Shown piece by piece: positions 1-8,462 of a stretch of DNA of 64,000 bases. The notes below the pieces were generated by a model. That model had not been told where the DNA came from. It did no database searches and saw only the letters and a program-made list of their open reading frames with translations. The stretch's first letter is position 1, and each line of letters begins with the position of its first letter. The position numbers were made by a program, and so were the translations under genes. The DNA is from Roseibacillus persicicus. Lineage in GTDB: Bacteria > Verrucomicrobiota > Verrucomicrobiia > Verrucomicrobiales > Akkermansiaceae. The DNA lies in assembly GCF_014651675.1 (NCBI RefSeq), contig NZ_BMXI01000022.1, forward strand, positions 1 through 64,000, in the 5' to 3' direction.

Positions 1-64
1 GATTTTATCTGGGTTTCGAGGCATTCAATAACTTGAGGCCCCTTGATGCGGTGTACCAGACTTT

Positions 65-2185
65 TTGCCTTCTATCTGCGGTAGGATCCCTAGCTTGATC
101 GCCCTGGGTCGCATCGCCATTGTGGCGGATGGCAATTCACCCGATCCGGATGATATTGGTGCGACGGCGGTGATGCTGGGGCTTTTCAAGGGGGCCGGTT
201 TGCGGGACAAGTTGGTTCACCTTTCACATTCCTGCGACTTGGACCCATTTCGGAATCCCGGTCGACAGGTGATTGATGCTACCAACGAGCTGCGCCGCCA
301 GAACAAGTTGCATGAGTTGTGCGGGGAGGGAATCGACTTCTTCGGGCCTTTTGAGAAGCTGGTAAATTACTACAATTGCAGAACCTCGATGGTGGGTGAA
401 TACAATGTGCAAGCAGTCAATGATCTTCGTAATGCGATCAATGCCTCCAGCGTAGAGGATCCGTTGTGGATCATCGAAGCAGGGGAGCCGGATGTGATCG
501 GATATGCTCTGCAGGCAGCAATTCCTTCAAGGCGCCAGCATGTGCACGTCATTTCGCATCATCCAGCAAACGACAATAGCGGTGATTTTTTTACCTGGCA
601 GCAGATTCTGGATTTCGGGGTAACCGAGCATCAGGTTGGTGACCAGAATGTTGGGCTGCAGGTGCTCATCAGTAGTGGGCTTTGGGATTGGGCTGAAAAT
701 CATTCCTCTCCTGGAATAGCGTGGATCTGGGACCAACTGGATTATGCTGAGAAAGATGGCGTGGTGAGCTTTCAGAACAACAAGTTCGATTGTTCCGATG
801 CTGGCATGCTGTATTGGTGGATGACGGGTGGACCCAATGGGGGCGACGGAAACTCCACTCCAGTGGAGATGCGCAACCTGCTGCTGAGAGAGCACGAGGA
901 TGCAGATCCTGCCCGCATCGAGCTACTGGCAGCTTGGGACCAATGGAGCAATGGAGAGGCTCCGAACCCGACCTTTTTGGCCGCGAACGTTACGGCCACA
1001 GCGGCCGCTACGAGCGAGGGCTTGTCTTGGGGAGTGAACGATGAACGGGGGGCGAGTAACGACGGGTCCTGGGGGAGCTTTGTGGGAGAACCCGCGGCGA
1101 GTGTCGGAGTTGCAGATCAGGAGAACCTCTCTCTTTTCAACGCGACCACTGGCGGGACTTTGACTTTCACGATTTCTAACAATGGTCCTCAGGCATTGGT
1201 TCTGGATGGCTTTCATTTTGATGCGTATGCCTTCCGGCCGAAGGCCGCACGAAGTTTCCGATTGGAAGTGTTGCCAGGAGGCGGTCTAACAGCAGGAACG
1301 GTTTTTACCTCGGCCGATCAAGCGATAACAAGCGTCGCTGGAGCCAATAACAACGGAGCTCATGATGACATCGACCTTTCTCTGACCGGGTTGGCGGACC
1401 ACACCCTGGCTGTGGGAGAATCAGTTTCGCTGCGCCTCACGTTCACGGGAGGGGAAGGGGACGGTTCGGGTGGCCACCATTTGTTTGTGGACAATGTTGC
1501 GGTTACTCATGCAGTTCTTGAGGGCGCAAAATTAGCTCCTGAGGTTGAGGCGGGTGCGGGGGCTTCCATTAGCTTGCCGGTTGATGAGGTGATTCTAACA
1601 GGGAGTGCTTCCGATGATGGGGCGGTGGCTTCGACAGTATGGACTCAGGAATCTGGGCCAGCGATTGCGATGCTCAGTGATAGTGGCTCTCTCAACCCCG
1701 TAGCCTCCGGATTAAAGGAGGGGACCTACCTTTTTCGGCTGACCGCGATTGATGATGAGGGAAATAGTGCCTTCGACGAGGTGGAGGTGGTTGTGCTTCC
1801 TTCCGACTTCACGGTTTGGGCGCGCGGACAGATTATTCCTACTGAGTTGGACACGAGCGAGAATGGAGATCCCGATGGAGACGGGCTCAACAATCGGGTT
1901 GAGTATCTTTTTGGCTTGAACCCAATGGACAGTCGATCGGCGAATCCCTTTGCGGAAGGTCTCAGCAAGAGCGCTGGCACTTTTCGCTACACTCGCCGGA
2001 ACCCATCCTTGAGTGGCACCTTTGATTACCAAATCTGGACCTCTGAGAATTTATCTCAATGGTTCCAAGACCTGACTGCTAGGCAAGAGGTCCGGATAGA
2101 TAACGATGTGCAAGAGGTGGAAGTCACTCTCACGGGAGAAGGCCGATCGGAGAAGACTCTTTTTGTCCGCATTGCCGTGGAGTAG
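65..2185 (+). CDS. Secreted-type multidomain protein with nucleoside-hydrolase-like domain
   Basis: The N-terminal ~300 residues look like the nucleoside-hydrolase fold: an Asp-rich loop (DGNSPDPDD, residues 22-30) follows a hydrophobic strand, as in the metal-binding loop of inosine-uridine hydrolases. Residues ~305-480 form a beta-rich module (AFRPKAAR and GDGSGGHHLF motifs) shared with the protein at 13513-16056. An Ig/PKD-like domain (~485-590), a DPDGDG calcium-type repeat (~605) and a C-terminal domain ending LFVRIAVE follow. The only in-frame start is TTG at 65, with no Shine-Dalgarno and no signal peptide, although every relative here has one. An overlapping frame (3-113) encodes a hydrophobic stretch, TFCLLSAVGSLA. 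The true start may therefore be upstream, outside the window, or disrupted by a frameshift. Substrate is unknown; the hydrolase call is by family resemblance. Confidence 0.7.
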   Translation: MPSICGRIPSLIALGRIAIVADGNSPDPDDIGATAVMLGLFKGAGLRDKLVHLSHSCDLDPFRNPGRQVIDATNELRRQNKLHELCGEGIDFFGPFEKLVNYYNCRTSMVGEYNVQAVNDLRNAINASSVEDPLWIIEAGEPDVIGYALQAAIPSRRQHVHVISHHPANDNSGDFFTWQQILDFGVTEHQVGDQNVGLQVLISSGLWDWAENHSSPGIAWIWDQLDYAEKDGVVSFQNNKFDCSDAGMLYWWMTGGPNGGDGNSTPVEMRNLLLREHEDADPARIELLAAWDQWSNGEAPNPTFLAANVTATAAATSEGLSWGVNDERGASNDGSWGSFVGEPAASVGVADQENLSLFNATTGGTLTFTISNNGPQALVLDGFHFDAYAFRPKAARSFRLEVLPGGGLTAGTVFTSADQAITSVAGANNNGAHDDIDLSLTGLADHTLAVGESVSLRLTFTGGEGDGSGGHHLFVDNVAVTHAVLEGAKLAPEVEAGAGASISLPVDEVILTGSASDDGAVASTVWTQESGPAIAMLSDSGSLNPVASGLKEGTYLFRLTAIDDEGNSAFDEVEVVVLPSDFTVWARGQIIPTELDTSENGDPDGDGLNNRVEYLFGLNPMDSRSANPFAEGLSKSAGTFRYTRRNPSLSGTFDYQIWTSENLSQWFQDLTARQEVRIDNDVQEVEVTLTGEGRSEKTLFVRIAVE

Positions 2186-2552
2186 GGATGGGAGGATTCA
2201 ATGAGGATGGTGGGTTTAAGCCAAAGTTCCTCGACCTTGCCGCAGAAAACGAATCCCGGTGAGGAAATTTGTAGTCAGACAGCAGGGCATTGATTCACCT
2301 GCGTTCCTGAAATTCTATGCACGTTCTTCACTGGAAAGTAGAATGAAAACCCTACTTTGCGTAAAGAATCCCCATGATCGCTTAGTCACTGATTTGTTAG
2401 ATTAGGCAATGGTTTTGGGCGTAATTGAACTTGTCAATGCGGGGGCAAACCGAGGAACTTTAAAAGAATCCTTTCTTTTCGTGAAGCGGAACAAGCTTTG
2501 TTTTGCAGAACTATCGAAAGTAAGAGCGACACCAAAGATCCCATCAAATAAA
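2186..2552. other. Intergenic region with candidate operator
   Basis: This 367-bp gap separates two plus-strand genes. No coding sequence is convincing here. It holds the inverted repeat at 2464-2477 about 75 bp before the next start. No T-tailed hairpin is visible after the upstream stop. Confidence 0.5.
2464..2477. promoter_or_regulatory. Inverted repeat AAGAA-N4-TTCTT (site 1 of 3)
   Basis: AAGAATCCTTTCTT has five-base arms around a four-base spacer, ~75 bp before the start at 2553. The same arm-spacer-arm design occurs before the sulfatase at 8148 and the paralogous surface protein at 16056. It is a candidate operator for a shared regulator; the regulator is not identified. Confidence 0.4.
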
Positions 2553-5066
2553 ATGAAATTCAGAAAAAAATCCGTTTATATATCGGTGCTTCTAACAGCC
2601 TGCATCGGACAATGTGCGAGTGCTCTCACAGTTGTGAGTGGAACGCCCTCCAGCTATGGAGTCCTTCAGGGTGAATTCCAAGCTGACCCGGAAAGTGCCC
2701 CTACCTGGGGACCCTCCAATAATAATGCCGACCGTTCGGGGGCGGGCGGCGGGAATACTGCGCAGCGGGTTAATGAACCGGTTTGGGGGTTTCAGGTTCC
2801 TTCAATTACCGCTGGAGAGTCTGTCTCCGAGGTGGTTTTCACATTTGATATGGCCAGCACAGCGGTTCAATCAGGGGCCAATCACACGGCGGTGGTGAGC
2901 CTGATGACTCACGATGATTTTACTGACTTTAGTGGCGGTGATTTTGTGTCGAGTCAGACTGCTCTCGGTGCAGGAGTTCTGGTGGGAACCTTTGACAATA
3001 CCGACCTTTCCAATGGAGCTACTATTTCCTTCAGTCTGGAAGGCGCGGCGCTTACCCAGTTTGCCGGGCTTTATGATGCTTCGGGAAATCCTACCCAAGC
3101 TGAAGTTTGGTTTCGGATTTCCTATGACAATTTCACTTGGGAGTGGCCGGTAAACGCCAATGACCGATATCAATTTGCTGATAACAATGATGGCAATGTG
3201 ACGCGAACCCTCACTGTCACCTCAATTGATGCCGCCACGATTGCGGACAGTTTGCGGGTGGAAACTGCCGATGATGGGAGTGGGGTCGTGGTTCCTTCTC
3301 AAACTTTAACTGCGGGAGATCCTGCTTTGACTGTTTTCTCTATTGGTCGAGACGCTTCCAACGGGTTCATTGGAAATGCTCCAGCCAGTTGGAGTCTCAA
3401 TGTCATCGAGGGCAATATCACTGCGGCGGACCTTGTTCCGGCTGCGGATAATCAGAGCGCTCTTTTCTTTCCGACTGGGCCTGGTAGTGCCGAAATTGTG
3501 GTAAGTGGAGCGGCAAACAATTTCGTTTCTTCGGGCGTGATAACCGTGGTCGCAGGTCCTGCCGCAACCCTTACGGTTGAGACCGCCATTGATGGTAGCG
3601 GAGAAGTAGTTGGAGATACCGTTCTTCAGCCGGGTGAAGATTTCAATGTCTATGCCATCTTGCGGGATGCCGCTGGTAACTATCTCGACAGTGAACTCAG
3701 CGCCGACGCCACCTTTACCCTGGCCAATGTGACAGGAGATATCGAAGCGATCGATTTGTTGGACTTCACCGATGGTAGCGCGAACTTCTTGGCAGTGGGA
3801 TTGGGAACAGCCAATATCCGGGCATCTCTAACAGGTTTCGCTGACGCTGATTCCGGGCTCATTACTGTCGAGCCTTTGCAAAATCGCTGGGTTTCGACGG
3901 GGGCTTCCAGTTGGCCGGTTGCCGCTCATTGGCTCAACGGCGTGTTGCCGGATTTCGACAATACCACGGACCTGTTTTTTCACGACGCTAGTGCGACCAA
4001 GAGAAACACCTATCTGCAAGGGAACCACACTGTCCGCTCGCTCAATTACAACGAGTTTGCGGATTCTCCATTCAATGTTAGATACACTACGAACGGATTG
4101 ACTGGAGCGGAGAATCTGACCTTTGACACTGACTCGGTCGATAATCCCGCTGAGATTAATATTGATGCAGGAGCGGAAGGTAGCTTCAAACTTGGAAATG
4201 TGGGGAGCACTGCCAACGAATATGGAGTAACCATTCTTGCCGATGATTTGTTGATCACGCACGAAGGAACGGGAACTCTCACGTTTGACGTGCCCATTAC
4301 AGAGGTGAATGGTTCGAAAAGCATTATCAAGACTGGCGCAGGCACAGTCTCCTTTGCCGCCGAAAATACTTTCACGGGCACAACGACCGTCAACGAGGGT
4401 CTCCTGTTGCTCAATGGCAAAGCGATCCACGACAGTGCGACTCTCTCCATCGATGGCTCCGGCCAAGTGCAGGTCACGGAAGGAAACATTGAAAATGTGG
4501 GCTCACTAGTGCTCGGCGGGATTGCGCAAGCCGATGGAACCTATGGACCCACGGGTTCAGGCGCAGAGACCATCAACGATCTCTACTTCGCCGCTACTTC
4601 GGGTCTCGTGAATGTGGGGGCGCCCGTGTTGAATGCATATGAGAGCTTTGTTTCAGTGATAGTGGACCCGGCTGATAGAGGTATCGAAGATGATCCTGAT
4701 GGGGACGGAATTCCTAACGGAATCGAGTTTGTAATCGGCGGTTCTCCTCTGGACTCGAGTGACCTGGCCTTTTTGCCGACAGGAGAGTTCGTGAATGTGG
4801 ACCTGGGCAATGGACCTTCGGATTATATTCAGTTCACCTATCGCTCTAGGTCGGATGTCGCTCCTTTGGCGCCTGGTGTTGAGTATGATACAGACCTTCA
4901 AGGGGATGATTGGGTCTTGTCGGCTGATGGAGTGAACGGGGTAGTGATTCAGACAACTGGCAATGGCTTCGAAGCGGGCATTGATCGAGTTGATGTTTAT
5001 CTCCCCAGTAGCCTCGCTATTGACGGAAAAATCTTTGCCCGTCTTTCTGTTCGTCTTACCCAGTAA
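2553..5066 (+). CDS. Secreted beta-strand-repeat surface protein (paralog of 13513-16056)
   Basis: I chose the ATG at 2553 because it opens a clean signal peptide (residues 1-24, ending CASA), although the frame is open further upstream. The 837-residue protein has an uncharacterised N-terminal beta-rich domain (~25-225), two Ig-like repeats each beginning with a V-E-T-A-x-D-G-S-G motif (~235-445), and autotransporter-associated beta-strand repeats (~550-690, with TGAGTVSFAAENTFTGTTTV). A DPDGDGIPNGIEF calcium-type repeat and a C-terminal domain ending IFARLSVRLTQ follow. The last ~480 residues align almost throughout with the minus-strand protein at 13513-16056. There is no catalytic signature; a surface adhesin or scaffold is the most likely role, by inference. 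A strong terminator follows. Confidence 0.8.
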   Translation: MKFRKKSVYISVLLTACIGQCASALTVVSGTPSSYGVLQGEFQADPESAPTWGPSNNNADRSGAGGGNTAQRVNEPVWGFQVPSITAGESVSEVVFTFDMASTAVQSGANHTAVVSLMTHDDFTDFSGGDFVSSQTALGAGVLVGTFDNTDLSNGATISFSLEGAALTQFAGLYDASGNPTQAEVWFRISYDNFTWEWPVNANDRYQFADNNDGNVTRTLTVTSIDAATIADSLRVETADDGSGVVVPSQTLTAGDPALTVFSIGRDASNGFIGNAPASWSLNVIEGNITAADLVPAADNQSALFFPTGPGSAEIVVSGAANNFVSSGVITVVAGPAATLTVETAIDGSGEVVGDTVLQPGEDFNVYAILRDAAGNYLDSELSADATFTLANVTGDIEAIDLLDFTDGSANFLAVGLGTANIRASLTGFADADSGLITVEPLQNRWVSTGASSWPVAAHWLNGVLPDFDNTTDLFFHDASATKRNTYLQGNHTVRSLNYNEFADSPFNVRYTTNGLTGAENLTFDTDSVDNPAEINIDAGAEGSFKLGNVGSTANEYGVTILADDLLITHEGTGTLTFDVPITEVNGSKSIIKTGAGTVSFAAENTFTGTTTVNEGLLLLNGKAIHDSATLSIDGSGQVQVTEGNIENVGSLVLGGIAQADGTYGPTGSGAETINDLYFAATSGLVNVGAPVLNAYESFVSVIVDPADRGIEDDPDGDGIPNGIEFVIGGSPLDSSDLAFLPTGEFVNVDLGNGPSDYIQFTYRSRSDVAPLAPGVEYDTDLQGDDWVLSADGVNGVVIQTTGNGFEAGIDRVDVYLPSSLAIDGKIFARLSVRLTQ

Positions 5067-5084
5067 TCTGCTAAGAGGACTTTG

Positions 5085-5118
5085 AAGTCTGCTTCGTGAA
5101 AGCGAGGCAGGCTTTTTT
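5085..5118 (+). terminator. Rho-independent terminator
   Basis: A 12-bp stem (5085-5096 with 5103-5114, two G-T wobbles) around a six-base loop is followed by a run of six T. It lies just after the stop at 5066. Confidence 0.8.
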
Positions 5119-5207
5119 GTGTCCCGAGAAGAGGGGACAGCAATTGCGAGTGTTTTGTTTGGTTGTTCAAGCAGTATTGGGGACACTCGGGACTTATCCA
5201 TATTAGA

Positions 5208-6692
5208 ATGAAACAAAATCTCTCGCTGTTCAGTTCAGTTTCGCGCGCATTGATAGCCACCTTTCTCTGTTGTCCGCTGCTATTGGCGGAATCTGATGGG
5301 AAGAAGAATGTCCTCATCTTCTTTATCGATGATCTCAGGCCCGAATTGGGATGCTATGGGGTGGACAAAATTCAGAGTCCGGCAATCGATGCCTTGGCTT
5401 CGGAGGGGGTTCTCTTTGAGCGGGCCTATTGTCAGCAGGCGCTCTGTGCACCTTCACGGATTAGCATGATGACGGGGCAGTATCCTGACCACAATGGGAT
5501 CGACGGCCTGTTCACTCCCTTGCGCCGTCACGACAAAGAGGCCATGACATTGCCGCGATATTTTCAGAAGCAAGGCTACTTCACTGCTTCGTATGGCAAG
5601 GTCTATCACCACCAGATTGACGACAAGGAGCATTGGTCTGATCTCCCGGATATTTCGCGGGAAAAGTTTGCCAATCCTGAGACCCTGGCGCGTATTGCAG
5701 AACGAGTCGTTGAAGCCAAAAAAAGTGGGAAAACTGTGGATGAAGTTCGTGCCGCAGGAAAGGGGCCGGCTATCGAGGTGGTCGAAGGACCAGACGAGCT
5801 CTATCGTGATGGTAAAGTCGCGAAGGCGGCCATCGAATCCCTTCGGAAAAACAAGGAGAAGCCATTCTTTATGTGCGTTGGATTCGCCAAGCCGCACCTT
5901 CCTTTCGCCGCACCCAAGCGCTACTGGGACCTGTATGAACGTGAGCAGTTTATGGTTCCTGAGCGTATCTTACCAGAGGGTGCTCCTTCACTGGGGGTCA
6001 CCAAGTGGAACGAATTGCGTGGCTATCGCGGAATCCCGGCAGAAGGGCCATTGAGTGACGAATTGACTCTGGAGCTTCGGCACGGATATGCGGCGAGCGT
6101 GAGCTTCGCCGATGCTCAGGTTGGCAAGGTGATGGCCGAGCTGGATAGGCTGGGTTTGCGAGAGGAGACCCTTGTGATTCTGTGGGGAGACCACGGATAC
6201 AAGCTGGGTGAGTATGGGCTCTGGTGCAAACACACCAACTTCGAAGTCGATACCCGGGTTCCTCTTATCGTTTCAGCCCCCGGGGGAAAACAGGGCAAGC
6301 GGTCCCACGCGCTCGTGGAGATCGTTGACCTCTTTCCAACCGTTGTAGAGATGACTGGAGGCACTGTTCCCGCCGGACGTGACGGAATGTCTCTTGCTCC
6401 TGTGTTAGAGGATCCGAAGCGCAAGTTTCGTCCCTTTGCTTTCATGCAATATCCCCGTGGTTCACAAATGGGATACGCGCTGCGCAATGAGCGCTGGCGT
6501 TACATCGAATGGATCAAATTCGATACTCAAGAAGTCGTGGCTAGGGCTCTCTACGACCACCAAGAGACACAGTTTCCAGATAAGAACCTCGCAGCCGATT
6601 CAGAGTATTCGGAGCTAGTTGCCGAGCTTTCCAAGCAGTTGGACGCGGCGCGGAGAGTGAAGGAAAGTCGGCTGAACCCTGCGAACAAATAG
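5208..6692 (+). CDS. Secreted sulfatase, iduronate-2-sulfatase-like
   Basis: Hydrolyses sulfate esters, most likely on an algal or glycosaminoglycan-like polysaccharide outside the cytoplasm. The start at 5208 gives a signal peptide ending near residue 27. The calcium-binding Asp pair is at D41-D42 (FFIDDLRP). The formylglycine site is C80 in CAPSR, followed by ISMMTGQYP, which resembles the iduronate-2-sulfatase branch of family S1. A WGDHGYKLGE motif later in the protein supplies the second metal and His ligands. At 494 residues it is full length. It faces the second sulfatase (6745-8148) across a 52-bp gap. The active-site Cys needs a formylglycine-generating or anaerobic maturase, which is not in this window. 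Exact substrate cannot be read from the sequence. Confidence 0.9.
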   Translation: MKQNLSLFSSVSRALIATFLCCPLLLAESDGKKNVLIFFIDDLRPELGCYGVDKIQSPAIDALASEGVLFERAYCQQALCAPSRISMMTGQYPDHNGIDGLFTPLRRHDKEAMTLPRYFQKQGYFTASYGKVYHHQIDDKEHWSDLPDISREKFANPETLARIAERVVEAKKSGKTVDEVRAAGKGPAIEVVEGPDELYRDGKVAKAAIESLRKNKEKPFFMCVGFAKPHLPFAAPKRYWDLYEREQFMVPERILPEGAPSLGVTKWNELRGYRGIPAEGPLSDELTLELRHGYAASVSFADAQVGKVMAELDRLGLREETLVILWGDHGYKLGEYGLWCKHTNFEVDTRVPLIVSAPGGKQGKRSHALVEIVDLFPTVVEMTGGTVPAGRDGMSLAPVLEDPKRKFRPFAFMQYPRGSQMGYALRNERWRYIEWIKFDTQEVVARALYDHQETQFPDKNLAADSEYSELVAELSKQLDAARRVKESRLNPANK

Positions 6693-6713
6693 CAACAAGC
6701 GAACTCCAAGACT

Positions 6714-6737
6714 TTGCCACTGTGTTGATGGTGGCAA
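6714..6737. terminator. Hairpin between convergent sulfatase genes
   Basis: A perfect 7-bp stem (TTGCCAC at 6714-6720 with GTGGCAA at 6731-6737) sits between two convergent stops. It has no T-tract on either strand, so termination is only a guess. Confidence 0.3.
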
Positions 6738-6744
6738 TGACCGG

Positions 6745-8148
6745 CTAGTCCTTATACTTCTCCAAGAGTTCGCTGAACTCGCGATGGATTTCTGGTTCGG
6801 AATTGGAAAGTTCAGTTTCTTCACCGGGATCGGAGTCGAGGTTGTAGAGCTCGACGGGGCCTTGCATGGTGTAGCGGACAGCCTTCCATGGGCCTCGGCG
6901 GGCTGCCTGAAAGACGTCGCCGATGATTCCTGAGTTCGGATCTCCGGCTTGTTTCCCAAACTCCCAGTAGAGGTAGCGTTCGGGGAGTTCTTCGGGAGAG
7001 TCGCCGAGACGAGGGACTATGGAAGTTCCGTTGGTCTTGACGCGTGGAACCAGGTCGAGGGAGACGCCTGCAAGTTGAGCAAAGGTCGGCAGGACATCTG
7101 CGAACGCCCACGGAGTGTCGTCGACGCGGGCTTCCTGAATCGCTGCAGGCCAGCTCACGATCATGGGAACATGGATTCCGCCTTCGTAAAGGTCCCGCTT
7201 CATGCCTTTGTAGGGGGCGGAGGCTTTAAAGAACTGAGGATCGGCTCCGCCCTCGTCGTGGGGACCGTTATCGGAAGTGAAGAAGATGAGGGTGTTCTCA
7301 TAGAGACCCTGAGCTTTGAGGGTTGTGATGATCTCCCCCACATAAGAGTCGAGCGCAGTCACCATCCCAGCAAGGGTGGCATGGGGATGTGGGACAGGTT
7401 CGGGATAATACCAGGCATACTTGTCGGACGGCTGTCCATCCACCACTCCTGAGTAGGGGGCCTTCGGAAATCGTCCTCGATAGGGCTTTTCAAATTCTTC
7501 GGGTGCAGCCAGTTCGGCGTGAGGCGAGGAGTAGGAGAGCATTACGAAAAAAGGACTCGTCCTCTCTTCCTTGAGATAGGATATGGTCTCATCAGTAAAG
7601 AGTCTCTGCGCGTAGGCTCCCTTCTTGCCTCCCTCGTTCTCCTGAATGCGAATCTGCCGACCATCGCGCCACAAAAAGTGCGGATATTGGCGATGGCCCT
7701 CGAGAATTGAATACATGCCATACCAAGTGTCGAAGCCCATTGCGAGGGGATCGGTGACACCCATCTGGGAACCAATGGAATACTTTCCGAAAAGGGCCGT
7801 ATCGTAACCGGCATGTTTCAGGACGTGGGCGAAGGTGACGTCAATATCGCGAAGCTGGACGGTGTTCGAATTATTCTCCATCAGCCTGCCGTCCCGTCCG
7901 GTAAAGAGTGAGACCCGCGAAGGAGAGCAGACCGTGTTTCCCGAATAGGCTTGGGTGAAGCGAATGCCGTTGGCTGCCAGCTGGTCCAGATTCGGGGTTT
8001 GAATGGGCGTGTCCCCATAGGCACCAATCTGGTTGAATCCCAGGTCGTCAGTCAGGATGAAGAGGATGTTCGGTTTTTCGCGTGAATGGGCCGAGGTGAT
8101 ATTGGCGAAAAAAGCGATTGCTGCGCAGAAAAGGTGAGACTTCTTCAT
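6745..8148 (-). CDS. Secreted arylsulfatase A-like sulfatase
   Basis: A 467-residue family S1 sulfatase with a signal peptide ending near residue 21 (TSAHS). Metal ligands are D34-D35 in LTDDLG, the formylglycine Cys is C74 in CSPSR followed by SLFTGR, and SDNGPHDEGG carries the later metal-binding Asp-Asn. It resembles arylsulfatase A more than the iduronate-2-sulfatase type next to it, so the pair probably removes sulfate from different positions. Its promoter region holds the AAGAA-N4-TTCTT repeat (8181-8194), 33 bp before the start, which also precedes two large surface-protein genes. That suggests co-regulation. Glycan specificity is not known. Confidence 0.9.
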   Translation of the reverse strand: MKKSHLFCAAIAFFANITSAHSREKPNILFILTDDLGFNQIGAYGDTPIQTPNLDQLAANGIRFTQAYSGNTVCSPSRVSLFTGRDGRLMENNSNTVQLRDIDVTFAHVLKHAGYDTALFGKYSIGSQMGVTDPLAMGFDTWYGMYSILEGHRQYPHFLWRDGRQIRIQENEGGKKGAYAQRLFTDETISYLKEERTSPFFVMLSYSSPHAELAAPEEFEKPYRGRFPKAPYSGVVDGQPSDKYAWYYPEPVPHPHATLAGMVTALDSYVGEIITTLKAQGLYENTLIFFTSDNGPHDEGGADPQFFKASAPYKGMKRDLYEGGIHVPMIVSWPAAIQEARVDDTPWAFADVLPTFAQLAGVSLDLVPRVKTNGTSIVPRLGDSPEELPERYLYWEFGKQAGDPNSGIIGDVFQAARRGPWKAVRYTMQGPVELYNLDSDPGEETELSNSEPEIHREFSELLEKYKD

Positions 8149-8180
8149 TTTGAGAATAGAGAGGCTGAATTCTGGAATTT

Positions 8181-8194
8181 AAGAACTGATTCTT
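8181..8194. promoter_or_regulatory. Inverted repeat AAGAA-N4-TTCTT (site 2 of 3)
   Basis: AAGAACTGATTCTT, 33 bp before the sulfatase start at 8148. With one flanking T it forms a 15-mer that recurs as its reverse complement at 16143-16157. Confidence 0.45.
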
Positions 8195-8386
8195 TCATGA
8201 TTCTACAGACCGTGTATTACTTGGCTAGCTCATCTTCGAGGGATGGTTTTTTTTGCGCCGAAGAGTGAACGCAGGCTGTTTTGATTCCTATTGCCAAGGC
8301 ACGGAGAATCTGGCTAAAAGTCAGATGTCCCTAGGGTTTTTCTGTGGAGACGGTTTGAAGGAGAGACAGGTTGTAGCCTGTTTTTG

Positions 8387-8429
8387 TGACAAGAGATGAC
8401 TTGTCAGAAACTCATTCGAATCTCATATT
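8387..8429 (+). promoter_or_regulatory. Predicted promoter with palindromic operator over -35
   Basis: A 20-bp inverted repeat, TGACAAGAGATGACTTGTCA (8387-8406), contains a near-consensus -35 (TTGTCA, 8401-8406). After a 17-bp spacer comes CATATT (8424-8429), a 4/6 match to the -10. The gene starts at 8463. A protein bound to the palindrome would block the -35, which suggests repression; this is inference. Confidence 0.45.
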
Positions 8430-8462
8430 TATCCCGTATATCATTTGTAAACCCGCGAACCC

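Larger units (their letters stand above)
8149..8462. other. Divergent intergenic region
   Basis: 314 bp between the start of the minus-strand sulfatase and the plus-strand pilin-like gene. It contains an inverted repeat on the sulfatase side (8181-8194) and a promoter with overlapping palindrome on the other side (8387-8429). No small gene is evident. Confidence 0.6.
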
